A DNA stretch of 64,000 nucleotides, taken from contig NZ_CP129970.2 of NCBI RefSeq assembly GCF_030503895.2, positions 1,924,001 to 1,988,000 on the forward strand, in the 5' to 3' direction. This DNA is from Marivirga arenosa. GTDB taxonomy: Bacteria > Bacteroidota > Bacteroidia > Cytophagales > Cyclobacteriaceae. Of the stretch, positions 43,621-50,660 are shown piece after piece. Positions within the stretch are counted from its first letter, which is position 1. Each line of letters opens with the position of its first letter. The notes below the pieces were generated by a model. That model made no database searches. It was not told where the DNA came from and saw nothing but the letters and a program-made list of their open reading frames with translations. A program made the position numbers and the translations under genes.

Positions 43621-44436
43621 ATGAACTACCAAGAACTTTCTCAACAAATTAAATCTAAGTCTAGCTACTTATGTGTGGGTTTGGATTCTGATATTAATAA
43701 AATACCTCAACATCTTTTAAAAGAAGAGGATCCGATATTTGAATTCAATAAACAGATCATTGATGCAACAATTGACTATGCTGTTGCTTACAAGCCTAAT
43801 ATAGCATTTTATGAATCAATGGGTGTAAAAGGTTGGGAGAGTCTTCAAAAGACTATTGAATACTTACCTGATGATGTTTTTACGATAGCAGATGCAAAAA
43901 GAGGGGATATAGGAAATACATCAAAAATGTATGCAAAAGCATTTTTTGAACAAATGAATTTTGATTCCATAACTGTAGCGCCCTATATGGGGAGTGATTC
44001 TGTGGAGCCTTTTCTTGAATTTGAAGATAAGTGGGTGATTTTATTGGCTCTCACTTCAAATGCGGGAGGTAAGGATTTTCAATTTGAATCTTTAAATTCG
44101 GGAGGCCTATTGTACCAAAAAGTATTAGAGGTTTCTCAAAAATGGGGTACTAAAGAAAATATGATGTATGTTGTGGGAGCTACCCGATCTGATGAGTTTA
44201 AGGAAATCAGAAAACTAGTACCTAATCATTTTCTCTTAGTTCCAGGAGTAGGCGCACAAGGAGGCAATCTTAAAGAGCTATCTCAAAATGGCCTAAATAA
44301 AGATGGAGGATTATTAGTTAACTCATCCAGAGGAATTATATATGCTTCAAATGGTCAAGATTTTGCTAAAACTGCTGGTATCAAAGCTTTAGAGATTCAA
44401 AAAGATATGGCGGGATATCTAGATCAGTATTTATAA
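43621..44436 (+). CDS. pyrF: Orotidine 5'-phosphate decarboxylase (type 2)
   Basis: A 271-aa TIM barrel. [16 protein letters not shown] near the start, [13 protein letters not shown], the catalytic stretch [20 protein letters not shown] (about 91-110, with the D-K-x-x-D arrangement), and [16 protein letters not shown] with [12 protein letters not shown] belong to the longer type 2 (PyrF subfamily 2) enzymes. It decarboxylates OMP to UMP, the last step of de novo pyrimidine synthesis. It ends near a terminator that also serves the convergent amt gene. Confidence 0.96.
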   Translation: MNYQELSQQIKSKSSYLCVGLDSDINKIPQHLLKEEDPIFEFNKQIIDATIDYAVAYKPNIAFYESMGVKGWESLQKTIEYLPDDVFTIADAKRGDIGNTSKMYAKAFFEQMNFDSITVAPYMGSDSVEPFLEFEDKWVILLALTSNAGGKDFQFESLNSGGLLYQKVLEVSQKWGTKENMMYVVGATRSDEFKEIRKLVPNHFLLVPGVGAQGGNLKELSQNGLNKDGGLLVNSSRGIIYASNGQDFAKTAGIKALEIQKDMAGYLDQYL

Positions 44437-44469
44437 AGAAAAGAGCTTGCTTCTAATAAGACAAGCTCT
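44435..44469 (-). terminator. Terminator between pyrF and amt
   Basis: AGAGCTTG (44442-44449) pairs with CAAGCTCT (44462-44469). The T-rich run (44435-44441) is on the minus strand, so it mainly serves amt. Confidence 0.85.
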
Positions 44470-44476
44470 GTATAGT

Positions 44477-45769
44477 TTATTCATAAGTAATGGTGTATCC
44501 TCTTATACCATGTTCATGGCTATCTAAGCCTTGTTCCTCATGTTCTTTCGAAACTCTTAAGCCAATCGTTTTCTTTAGTACATAGAATATAATAAAAGCA
44601 GAACCAAATGCAGCAGCTCCACAAGCAGCTACGCCTATTAATTGATTGACGAATTGTTCCCAACCCGCTTTTTGTCCAAAAATTCCAACCGCTAAAGTTC
44701 CGAATATTCCACATGTTAGATGGACGGACACAGCTCCCACTGCATCATCTAATTTCAATTTGTCTAGTCCAATCGCTGACAATACCACCAACATACCCGC
44801 AATAAAACCTATCAATAAAGATAGTCCAGGGGTCATTAAATCAGCACCCGCAGTGATACCGACCAATCCCGCAAGTGTACCATTTAACACCATGCCTAAA
44901 TCAAGTCTTTTAAAGGTGATATATCCCATTAGAAATCCTCCTAATGAGCCTGCTGCGGCAGCTAATGAGGTATTCATAATGACTAAAGATGTCGCTCTGG
45001 GTTCTGCAGAAAGTACAGAACCACCATTAAAACCAAACCATCCGAACCATAATAAGAATACGCCTATAGTAGCTAATGGAACACTTGATCCTTCTTTATC
45101 AATTACTTTTCCATTTACGTATTTACCAATTCTAGGTCCAAGTACAATAATGCCCGCTAAAGCTCCCCAGCCACCTACTGAATGAACTAAAGTTGAGCCT
45201 GCAAAATCATAAAAGCCCATAGCATCTAATGCGCCACCGCCCCATTTCCAACTTCCAATAGCAGGGTAAACAAACCCTACAAATATGATGGTGAAAATAA
45301 AATAGCCGGAAATTTTTATTCTTTCAGCAACAGCTCCAGAAACAATTGTTGCGGCTGTAGCTGCAAACATGGCTTGAAAAAGGAAGTCTGTCCAATAAGT
45401 ATAGTTTTGATTATAATTAATGCCGGCAAAATCATTTAAGAAAAATCCATTGAAATCAAACCAACCTGGACCATCAGCAAATTCAGGATACATAAGGTTA
45501 AAACCTATAATCGTATAAGAAACTAGTCCTATTGCAGGTGTGACTGTATTTTTAAATAAAATATTAACTGTATTTTTAGATTGAGTGAAGCCTGCTTCCA
45601 CGCATGCAAATCCTAAATGCATGATAAATACGAGAGCGATGCATAGCATCATCCATACATTATTTACTGTTAGTACTTCAATGTTAACTTCAGAAGCAGC
45701 ACTTTCTAGATTTGTTGCTAATAAGGGTGTAAATAAAGCTTTAAATGAGCTTAAAAACATTAAATTCAT
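44477..45769 (-). CDS. amt: Ammonium transporter
   Basis: A 430-aa membrane protein with about 11 helices after a hydrophobic N-terminal leader. Hallmarks are FACVEAGFTQSKNTVNILFK (about 54-73), the VSGAVAERIKISGY segment, DFAGSTLVHSVGGWGALAG (with one of the twin pore His residues), and DDAVGAVSVHLTCGIFGTLA (the second). It conducts ammonium into the cell. No glnK (PII) gene lies beside it, unlike many bacteria. It is a single-gene unit bounded by its own terminator. Confidence 0.96.
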   Translation of the reverse strand: MNLMFLSSFKALFTPLLATNLESAASEVNIEVLTVNNVWMMLCIALVFIMHLGFACVEAGFTQSKNTVNILFKNTVTPAIGLVSYTIIGFNLMYPEFADGPGWFDFNGFFLNDFAGINYNQNYTYWTDFLFQAMFAATAATIVSGAVAERIKISGYFIFTIIFVGFVYPAIGSWKWGGGALDAMGFYDFAGSTLVHSVGGWGALAGIIVLGPRIGKYVNGKVIDKEGSSVPLATIGVFLLWFGWFGFNGGSVLSAEPRATSLVIMNTSLAAAAGSLGGFLMGYITFKRLDLGMVLNGTLAGLVGITAGADLMTPGLSLLIGFIAGMLVVLSAIGLDKLKLDDAVGAVSVHLTCGIFGTLAVGIFGQKAGWEQFVNQLIGVAACGAAAFGSAFIIFYVLKKTIGLRVSKEHEEQGLDSHEHGIRGYTITYE

Positions 45770-45929
45770 AAAAATTGGGTTTAATGAAACCCTAATTTAT
45801 GAATTTAACCTAAAAATTAAATGGATAAGGTATAATAATTAACCTTTCTGTGGTAAAAATATGTTTTTTATTAATTTTATGGTTTATTTTCAAACTGTTA
45901 TCTTATAGATTTGCAATAATTTTAAATTT

Positions 45930-46751
45930 TTAGGGTAATTTTTTAGCTTTCTCCCAGTAAGTATCCATTTCAGCTAAGCTCATTTCAGAAATCTGCTTTC
46001 CATCTTTTTTACTTTCCTCTTCAAGAAATTGAAATCGTTTTATGAATTTTTTATTGGTTTTTTCTAATGCCTCTTCAGGATTGATATCGGAAAACCTTGC
46101 ATAATTAATTAAGCTGAATAGTAAATCTCCAAATTCTTCAGTTGCTTTTTCTTTATTACCAGATTCTTCCTCATGTTGAAATTCATTCATTTCCTCTTCA
46201 ACCTTATCCCAAACCTGATTTTTATTATCCCAATCAAAGCCAACGCCTCTTGCTTTTTCTTGGATTCTTATTGCTTTAATTAATGCGGGTAAAGATTTGG
46301 GTACTCCTCCTAGAACCGACTTATTCCCTTTTTCCTTCAACTTAATCTTTTCCCAATTTTCTTTTACGGCTTCTTCATCTTTTGCCTCAATATCAGAATA
46401 GATATGAGGATGACGATTTATCAATTTTTCGGAAATACCATTTAATACATCAGCCATATCAAATGCATTCTTTTCATCTGCCATTCTAGCATAGAACACC
46501 ATATGAAGCATAATATCACCTAGTTCTTTTCTGATTTCCTCTAAATCATTATCGAGAATGGCATCAGATAATTCAAAAGTTTCTTCAATTGTTAAATGTC
46601 TTATACTTTCAATAGTTTGTTTTTTATCCCAAGGACATAAATTCCTTAATTGATCCATAATGGTTAATAATCTATCGAAAGCTTCAATTTTTTCTTTTCT
46701 TCTATTATCAGGGAATTTTTGAACTTCTTTCATAGGGATGTGTTTCTTCAT
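45930..46751 (-). CDS. mazG: Nucleoside triphosphate pyrophosphohydrolase
   Basis: A 273-aa protein with tandem MazG domains. The first holds CPWDKKQTIESIRHLTIEE with the metal-binding E-E-x-x-E and the D-x-x-H/M pattern (GDIMLHMVFYARM). The second has the weaker EFGDLLFSLINYARF repeat. It hydrolyses NTPs and dNTPs to monophosphates and pyrophosphate, cleaning damaged nucleotides and lowering alarmone levels. The start is either the first ATG or the one at codon 7 (MKEVQKF); both fit. It is a single gene. Confidence 0.95.
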   Translation of the reverse strand: MKKHIPMKEVQKFPDNRRKEKIEAFDRLLTIMDQLRNLCPWDKKQTIESIRHLTIEETFELSDAILDNDLEEIRKELGDIMLHMVFYARMADEKNAFDMADVLNGISEKLINRHPHIYSDIEAKDEEAVKENWEKIKLKEKGNKSVLGGVPKSLPALIKAIRIQEKARGVGFDWDNKNQVWDKVEEEMNEFQHEEESGNKEKATEEFGDLLFSLINYARFSDINPEEALEKTNKKFIKRFQFLEEESKKDGKQISEMSLAEMDTYWEKAKKLP

Positions 46752-46864
46752 TAGTTAATCGCAATTTAAGAAACTTTGCATTCTTACTAGGCGTTATGAT
46801 TTTAGAATGTTAAATTTGCACAACGAATTCAAAAGGCTTTAGGAAAGTCTTAAAAATTAAAAAT

Positions 46865-47086
46865 ATGACTACTTTTTTATTAGCAATCGGATTAATAGCA
46901 GCGTTTTTCGTATTAATGTCAGTAAGACTATTATTTGTAAAAAATGGTGAATTTAAAGGTACATGTGCTTCTCAAAGCCCTTTTTTAAATAAGGATGGTG
47001 AAGCATGTAGTTTCTGCGGGAAACAACCTGGAGAAAAATGTGCTAACCCTGATTCAGAAGTGAATAAGGTTTTAAGTAAGTTTTAA
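46865..47086 (+). CDS. Small membrane-anchored Cys-rich protein
   Basis: A 73-aa protein with one N-terminal helix (about 3-23) and a short tail with four Cys in GTCASQ, ACSFCGKQPGEKC. The layout of a single helix plus a G-T-C / C-x-x-C / C cluster recalls NqrM-type maturation proteins, which deliver iron to Na+-NQR, though the spacing differs and I treat this as a resemblance only. The Cys set could bind iron or zinc. It has its own terminator and stands alone between mazG and the head-GIN gene. No nqr genes are in the window. Confidence 0.75.
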   Translation: MTTFLLAIGLIAAFFVLMSVRLLFVKNGEFKGTCASQSPFLNKDGEACSFCGKQPGEKCANPDSEVNKVLSKF

Positions 47087-47111
47087 TCGTATAAAATACT
47101 AACAATTATAT

Positions 47112-47141
47112 AGGCACGGCTTTATCAGTCGTGCCTTTTTT
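47112..47141 (+). terminator. Terminator after the Cys-rich small protein gene
   Basis: AGGCACG (47112-47118) pairs with CGTGCCT (47130-47136), followed by a T-rich run. Confidence 0.92.
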
Positions 47142-47152
47142 ATTTTATTTTT

Positions 47153-47180
47153 TTGAACATGCAACCTTTTCGTGATTTTG
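47153..47180 (+). promoter_or_regulatory. Promoter of the head-GIN domain gene
   Basis: TTG (47153-47155), 17 bases, then TGATTTTG (47173-47180), one base off the TAnnTTTG consensus. Spacing is identical to the tRNA-His promoter. The start codon follows 31 bases later. Confidence 0.6.
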
Positions 47181-47211
47181 GAATCTATCAAATAAACAAA
47201 CTTATAAAATC

Positions 47212-47946
47212 ATGAAAAAATCACTATTAGCCCTAATTTTTGTTCTTTTAAGCGTTCAATTGTTTGCTCAGGAAACTGAAACCAGATCTATTGATGATTT
47301 TACATCTGTATCATCATCACAAAGCATAAGAGTTATATTGAAAAAGGGGAGCCAGCCAGAAGTTGAGGTAAGCACAACTGGTGAATTAGAAGATGTTATC
47401 ACGGATGTTAAAGGTGAGGATTTGGTTATCGAAATGGCCTCAAACAAAAGTTATAGAAATATTGAAGTAGAAGTTACAGTTTACTATCAAGAGTTGGAAG
47501 AGTTGAAAGCTAGCAGCTCATCAAGATTATCTGCAGAAGGGCTAATAAAAGCTAATAATATCGAAATTAAAGGTTCTAGCTCAGCAAGAATTGATGTTGA
47601 AGTTGAGGCTGCAAATGTAGAAATTTCGGGCTCAAGTTCAGCAAGAATAGATGTAGGTGTTAAGTCTGGCAATGTTGAAGCGAAAGCTAGTAGCTCATGC
47701 AGATTAACTTTATCGGGTAATTCAGATAATTTTGAAGCTAAAGTAAGTAGTTCGGGAAGAATTGCTGCCACTAATTTTACTTGTAATAATGCTGATGTTT
47801 CAGCAAGTTCATCAGGAAAAGTAGAATTTAATGTAGAAAAAGAATTAGTAGCAAAAGCATCTTCTTCAGGTAAAATCAATTATGGAGGAAACCCAGCAAT
47901 TGTGGATTCTGATTCAAGTTCAGGAGGTAAAGTTTCAAGAATGTAA
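47212..47946 (+). CDS. Head-GIN domain (DUF2807) secreted protein
   Basis: A 244-aa exported protein with a signal peptide cleaved near residue 20 (LLSVQLFAQ). After a short lead (RSIDDFTSVSSSQSIRVILK), the chain is a right-handed beta-helix-like series of about 20-residue turns. Each turn has a Ser-rich corner followed by a basic residue (SSSSR, GSSSAR, ASSSCR, VSSSGR, ASSSGK). This is the DUF2807 putative auto-transporter adhesin head-GIN family, frequent in Bacteroidota and of unknown function. It is bounded by its own promoter and a bidirectional terminator, so it is a monocistronic unit. Confidence 0.88.
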   Translation: MKKSLLALIFVLLSVQLFAQETETRSIDDFTSVSSSQSIRVILKKGSQPEVEVSTTGELEDVITDVKGEDLVIEMASNKSYRNIEVEVTVYYQELEELKASSSSRLSAEGLIKANNIEIKGSSSARIDVEVEAANVEISGSSSARIDVGVKSGNVEAKASSSCRLTLSGNSDNFEAKVSSSGRIAATNFTCNNADVSASSSGKVEFNVEKELVAKASSSGKINYGGNPAIVDSDSSSGGKVSRM

Positions 47947-47962
47947 TTCTTTTGATTGATAT

Positions 47963-48001
47963 AAAAAAGGCTTCTTAAATATTATTTAAGAAGCCTTTTT
48001 T
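47963..48001. terminator. Bidirectional terminator, head-GIN gene and ppa
   Basis: A perfect 18-base-pair stem (AAAAAAGGCTTCTTAAAT and its complement) with a three-base loop and T-runs on both strands lies between convergent genes. Confidence 0.95.
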
Positions 48002-48016
48002 GCTTATCTAAGCGTA

Positions 48017-48556
48017 TTAAAAAGTTTTATTGTATAATTCAATACTGTCATTAATCACTTTGTGAGCCTCAGCTTTGTCAAAAAAGTCTTCTACAACCAC
48101 TTTTTTGTTTTCTAACTTTTTATAATCCTCAAAAAATCGCTGCATTTCTCTTGATGTATGAGGAGGTAAATCGTGAATATCATTCATATGGTTTACTGAC
48201 ATATCATTAGCCGCAACAGCAATGATCTTATCATCTGCTTCGCCTTGATCCATCATTTTCATTACACCTAATACCTTAGCTTTTACCATACATAGAGGAG
48301 GTAATTCAATAGAAGTAATTACCATGATATCTAATGGATCTTTATCATCACAATAAGTCTGCGGAATAAACCCATAATTTGCTGGATAATGTACAGAGCT
48401 AAATAATACTCTATCAAGCATTAAATAACCAGTTTCTTTGTCTAACTCAAATTTACCCTTACTCCCTTTCGAAATTTCTATTACAGCGTTCACGTATTCT
48501 GGCGCTTCATCACCATAATGGATGTCGTGCCAAGGGTTTCTTTTGTTGTCTATCAT
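48017..48556 (-). CDS. ppa: Inorganic pyrophosphatase
   Basis: A 179-aa family I soluble pyrophosphatase. [39 protein letters not shown] (the metal-binding D-x-D-P-x-D) and the [12 protein letters not shown] segment are the active-site blocks. It drives biosynthesis by hydrolysing pyrophosphate in the cytoplasm. The open frame runs 17 codons further upstream to 48607, but the conserved family start is [15 protein letters not shown], so I placed the start at 48556. It is divergent from the MscS-type gene. Confidence 0.96.
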   Translation of the reverse strand: MIDNKRNPWHDIHYGDEAPEYVNAVIEISKGSKGKFELDKETGYLMLDRVLFSSVHYPANYGFIPQTYCDDKDPLDIMVITSIELPPLCMVKAKVLGVMKMMDQGEADDKIIAVAANDMSVNHMNDIHDLPPHTSREMQRFFEDYKKLENKKVVVEDFFDKAEAHKVINDSIELYNKTF

Positions 48557-48645
48557 TTTTAATTTGTAAAATATTTTCACAAAAATAATGGATGAAGCCG
48601 AGAGCACCTACTTTAAGTGTTATTAGATTGTTATAACTTTGAGAA

Positions 48646-49533
48646 ATGAATAGAAAATCTGTTAACCCGGCCAGTAAACTTGAGTATAAAAGAAGAATCA
48701 AGTTTTTAGTGAAAGCAATCATTTTTATTGCTGCATTATTTGCCATCAACACCTATCATGCTGAAATATTAAAATATGGAATAGGGGAGAATTATGTTAA
48801 GGCAGCTCGCTTTTATCTTTATGCCGATTTATGGGTTTCATTCATCAGATTGGGGGTTGTATTTTATTATAAGAAAAAGCATAAACTCTCAAGGGGTACT
48901 AAAAATAACTTTGTATTAGGCATAGATCATATTGCTAATATTCTACACACCTTTATTTTGATTGGGACAATTCTAATGTTATTCAATATAGATCCCATCG
49001 CTTTAATCACCTCATTAAGTATTGTCGCTGCTGCCATTGCTATTTTATCTAAAGATTATATAGCCAATATGATCAATGGTATGTTGATCATGTTTAATGG
49101 GGAAGTTATGATTGGAGATGAAATTAAAATTGGTGAAGTTAAGGGGAAAGTCACTGATATTACACTAGTTAATCTACATATAACGAATGATGATGAAGAC
49201 CTGATCTATATTCCGAATTCATTAGTGTTTACCTCTCAAATCTATAATTACACTAAAAGAGCTATTCGAAAGGTTAGTTTTGATTTTGACCTCAAAAATG
49301 AATTAATCACGGATGTTAGTGCCGTTGAAAAATATATTATAGAAGCTTTAAGTGACTATCAGCAATACATTAAAGACGATAGTTATATGTTAAGGATAAT
49401 TAAAATAAATGAAAATTTCACTTCCTTAAAATTTCAATTTGTATTGCATAGACATTCTGCAGTTAGAGAAAAAGATATTAGAAAAGTAGCTTTAAGGAAA
49501 GTATTACAATATATAGGAGAGGAAAAAGTTTAA
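48646..49533 (+). CDS. Small-conductance mechanosensitive channel (MscS family)
   Basis: A 295-aa protein. Three or four N-terminal helices (about 22-145) lead into the pore-lining helix (SLSIVAAAIAILSKDYIANM) and the MscS beta domain (FNGEVMIGDEIKIGEVKGKV), then EDLIYIPNSLVFTSQIYNYT and a C-terminal alpha/beta region. Such channels open under membrane tension to release solutes in osmotic downshift. The pore helix lacks the dense Gly/Ala packing of E. coli MscS, so gating may differ. TAACTTTG (48634-48641) ends four bases before the ATG and could be a -7 box giving a nearly leaderless mRNA. Confidence 0.9.
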   Translation: MNRKSVNPASKLEYKRRIKFLVKAIIFIAALFAINTYHAEILKYGIGENYVKAARFYLYADLWVSFIRLGVVFYYKKKHKLSRGTKNNFVLGIDHIANILHTFILIGTILMLFNIDPIALITSLSIVAAAIAILSKDYIANMINGMLIMFNGEVMIGDEIKIGEVKGKVTDITLVNLHITNDDEDLIYIPNSLVFTSQIYNYTKRAIRKVSFDFDLKNELITDVSAVEKYIIEALSDYQQYIKDDSYMLRIIKINENFTSLKFQFVLHRHSAVREKDIRKVALRKVLQYIGEEKV

Positions 49534-49608
49534 GGTATTATCATAAAAACGAAACACTTAGGTTTTTCATAAGTTTTGTAACTTTATAACAAATCAACAT
49601 AAGTTACT

Positions 49609-50490
49609 ATGAAAAATACATTATTTATTTTAGGCTTCGCATTATTAATTTTTGCATGCCAACCAGCAAAAAAAGAAAATTCAGAAGAGAAAGAGGCAGT
49701 AGAAAAAGAAGTAGTGGAAAAACCAGCTGATCCAAAATTGGTGAAGCTTTGGGAAACGGATACGGTCATGACTACTTGTGAGTCAGTTTTGTTTGATGGT
49801 GAAGGAAACAGACTTTTCGTGTCAAACATCAATGGACAGCCACTAGATAAAAACGGAGAAGGATTTATTTCTATTTTAAATCTAGATGGTAGTGTTGAGT
49901 CATTAAAATGGGCTGCCGGATTAAATGCACCTAAAGGAATGGGCATTTTTGATGGTCATCTGTATGTTACTGATATAGATAGAGTGGTTGCGATTGATCT
50001 TGAAACGGGTGAAATAGCAAAAGAATTTACTCCTGAAAAAGCTGAGTTTTTAAATGATATTACAACTTCAGAATCTGCTGTTTTCATTTCAGATATGAGT
50101 TTAGGTTTAATTCATAAAATTGAAAATGGAGAACTATCAACTGTAGCTGAAGGAGTTAAAGGTATTAATGGCCTTTTAAGCAAAGGAGATCATTTAATGA
50201 CTTTAGATGGAATGGGACTAAGATCTTTAGACTTAGCTTCTAATAAATTTGAAATGGTTAATGATTCAGTTACAGGTGGAGATGGACTTACAGTTTTAAA
50301 TGACGGTACTTACATTGCAAGTAGATGGAAAGGAGAAATTTACCATGTAGCGGGTAATAAAGCCACTTTATTATTAGATACTGAGGAAGCTTCTCAAACT
50401 GCTGATATTGGTTTGAATGCGGAAAAAGAAATTGTATACGTTCCCACTTTCTTTAGCAATAAAGTAGTGGCTTATCAGCTTGAGAGATAA
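49609..50490 (+). CDS. SMP-30/gluconolactonase-like beta-propeller lipoprotein
   Basis: A 293-aa lipoprotein with signal MKNTLFILGFALLIFACQ (lipobox FACQ, Cys17) and an acidic, Lys/Glu-rich linker (residues 22-42). The rest is a six-bladed propeller of NHL/SMP-30 type (VLFDGEGNRLFVSNINGQ, APKGMGIFDGHLYVTDIDR, FLNDITTSESAVFISDMS, GINGLLSKGDHLMTLDG). Members hydrolyse lactones or simply bind ligands; the metal-site residues are not certain here. It is probably displayed on the periplasmic side or the outer membrane. It is monocistronic with a terminator. Confidence 0.85.
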   Translation: MKNTLFILGFALLIFACQPAKKENSEEKEAVEKEVVEKPADPKLVKLWETDTVMTTCESVLFDGEGNRLFVSNINGQPLDKNGEGFISILNLDGSVESLKWAAGLNAPKGMGIFDGHLYVTDIDRVVAIDLETGEIAKEFTPEKAEFLNDITTSESAVFISDMSLGLIHKIENGELSTVAEGVKGINGLLSKGDHLMTLDGMGLRSLDLASNKFEMVNDSVTGGDGLTVLNDGTYIASRWKGEIYHVAGNKATLLLDTEEASQTADIGLNAEKEIVYVPTFFSNKVVAYQLER

Positions 50491-50549
50491 ATTTCAATAA
50501 AACGCTGATCCGTCCTAAAATTGGTTGACGGTTTTAAGATAAATTATAT

Positions 50550-50581
50550 AAACCTGTGGAGTGTCCTTCACAGGTTTTTTT
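50550..50581 (+). terminator. Terminator after the SMP-30-like gene
   Basis: AAACCTGTG (50550-50558) pairs with CACAGGTTT (50569-50577), followed by T residues to 50581. Confidence 0.9.
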
Positions 50582-50606
50582 ATGCGATCGAGAAATTGTA
50601 CAAAAT

Positions 50607-50639
50607 AAAAAAGCTTTCGAGTTTCCCCGAAAGCTTTTT
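50607..50639. terminator. Terminator after the TonB-dependent receptor gene
   Basis: AAAAAGCTTTCG (50608-50619) pairs with CGAAAGCTTTTT (50628-50639). It is bidirectional and positioned 22 bases after the leftward receptor's stop codon. Confidence 0.92.
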
Positions 50640-50660
50640 AATATTTAAGTCAACCTAAAC

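Noticed and set aside
44646-45185. 179-codon plus-strand frame opposite amt
   Set aside because: It mirrors the well-supported ammonium transporter and shows the low-complexity Pro/Thr/Asn pattern of an antisense shadow.
47487-47879. 130-codon minus-strand frame opposite the head-GIN gene
   Set aside because: Its Leu/Glu/Ser/Ala repeats are the reverse reading of the Ser-rich repeat protein.
50550-50577. Third copy of the AAACCTG palindromic element
   Set aside because: The stem is AAACCTGTG...CACAGGTTT with a T-run directly after a gene; it is an ordinary terminator.
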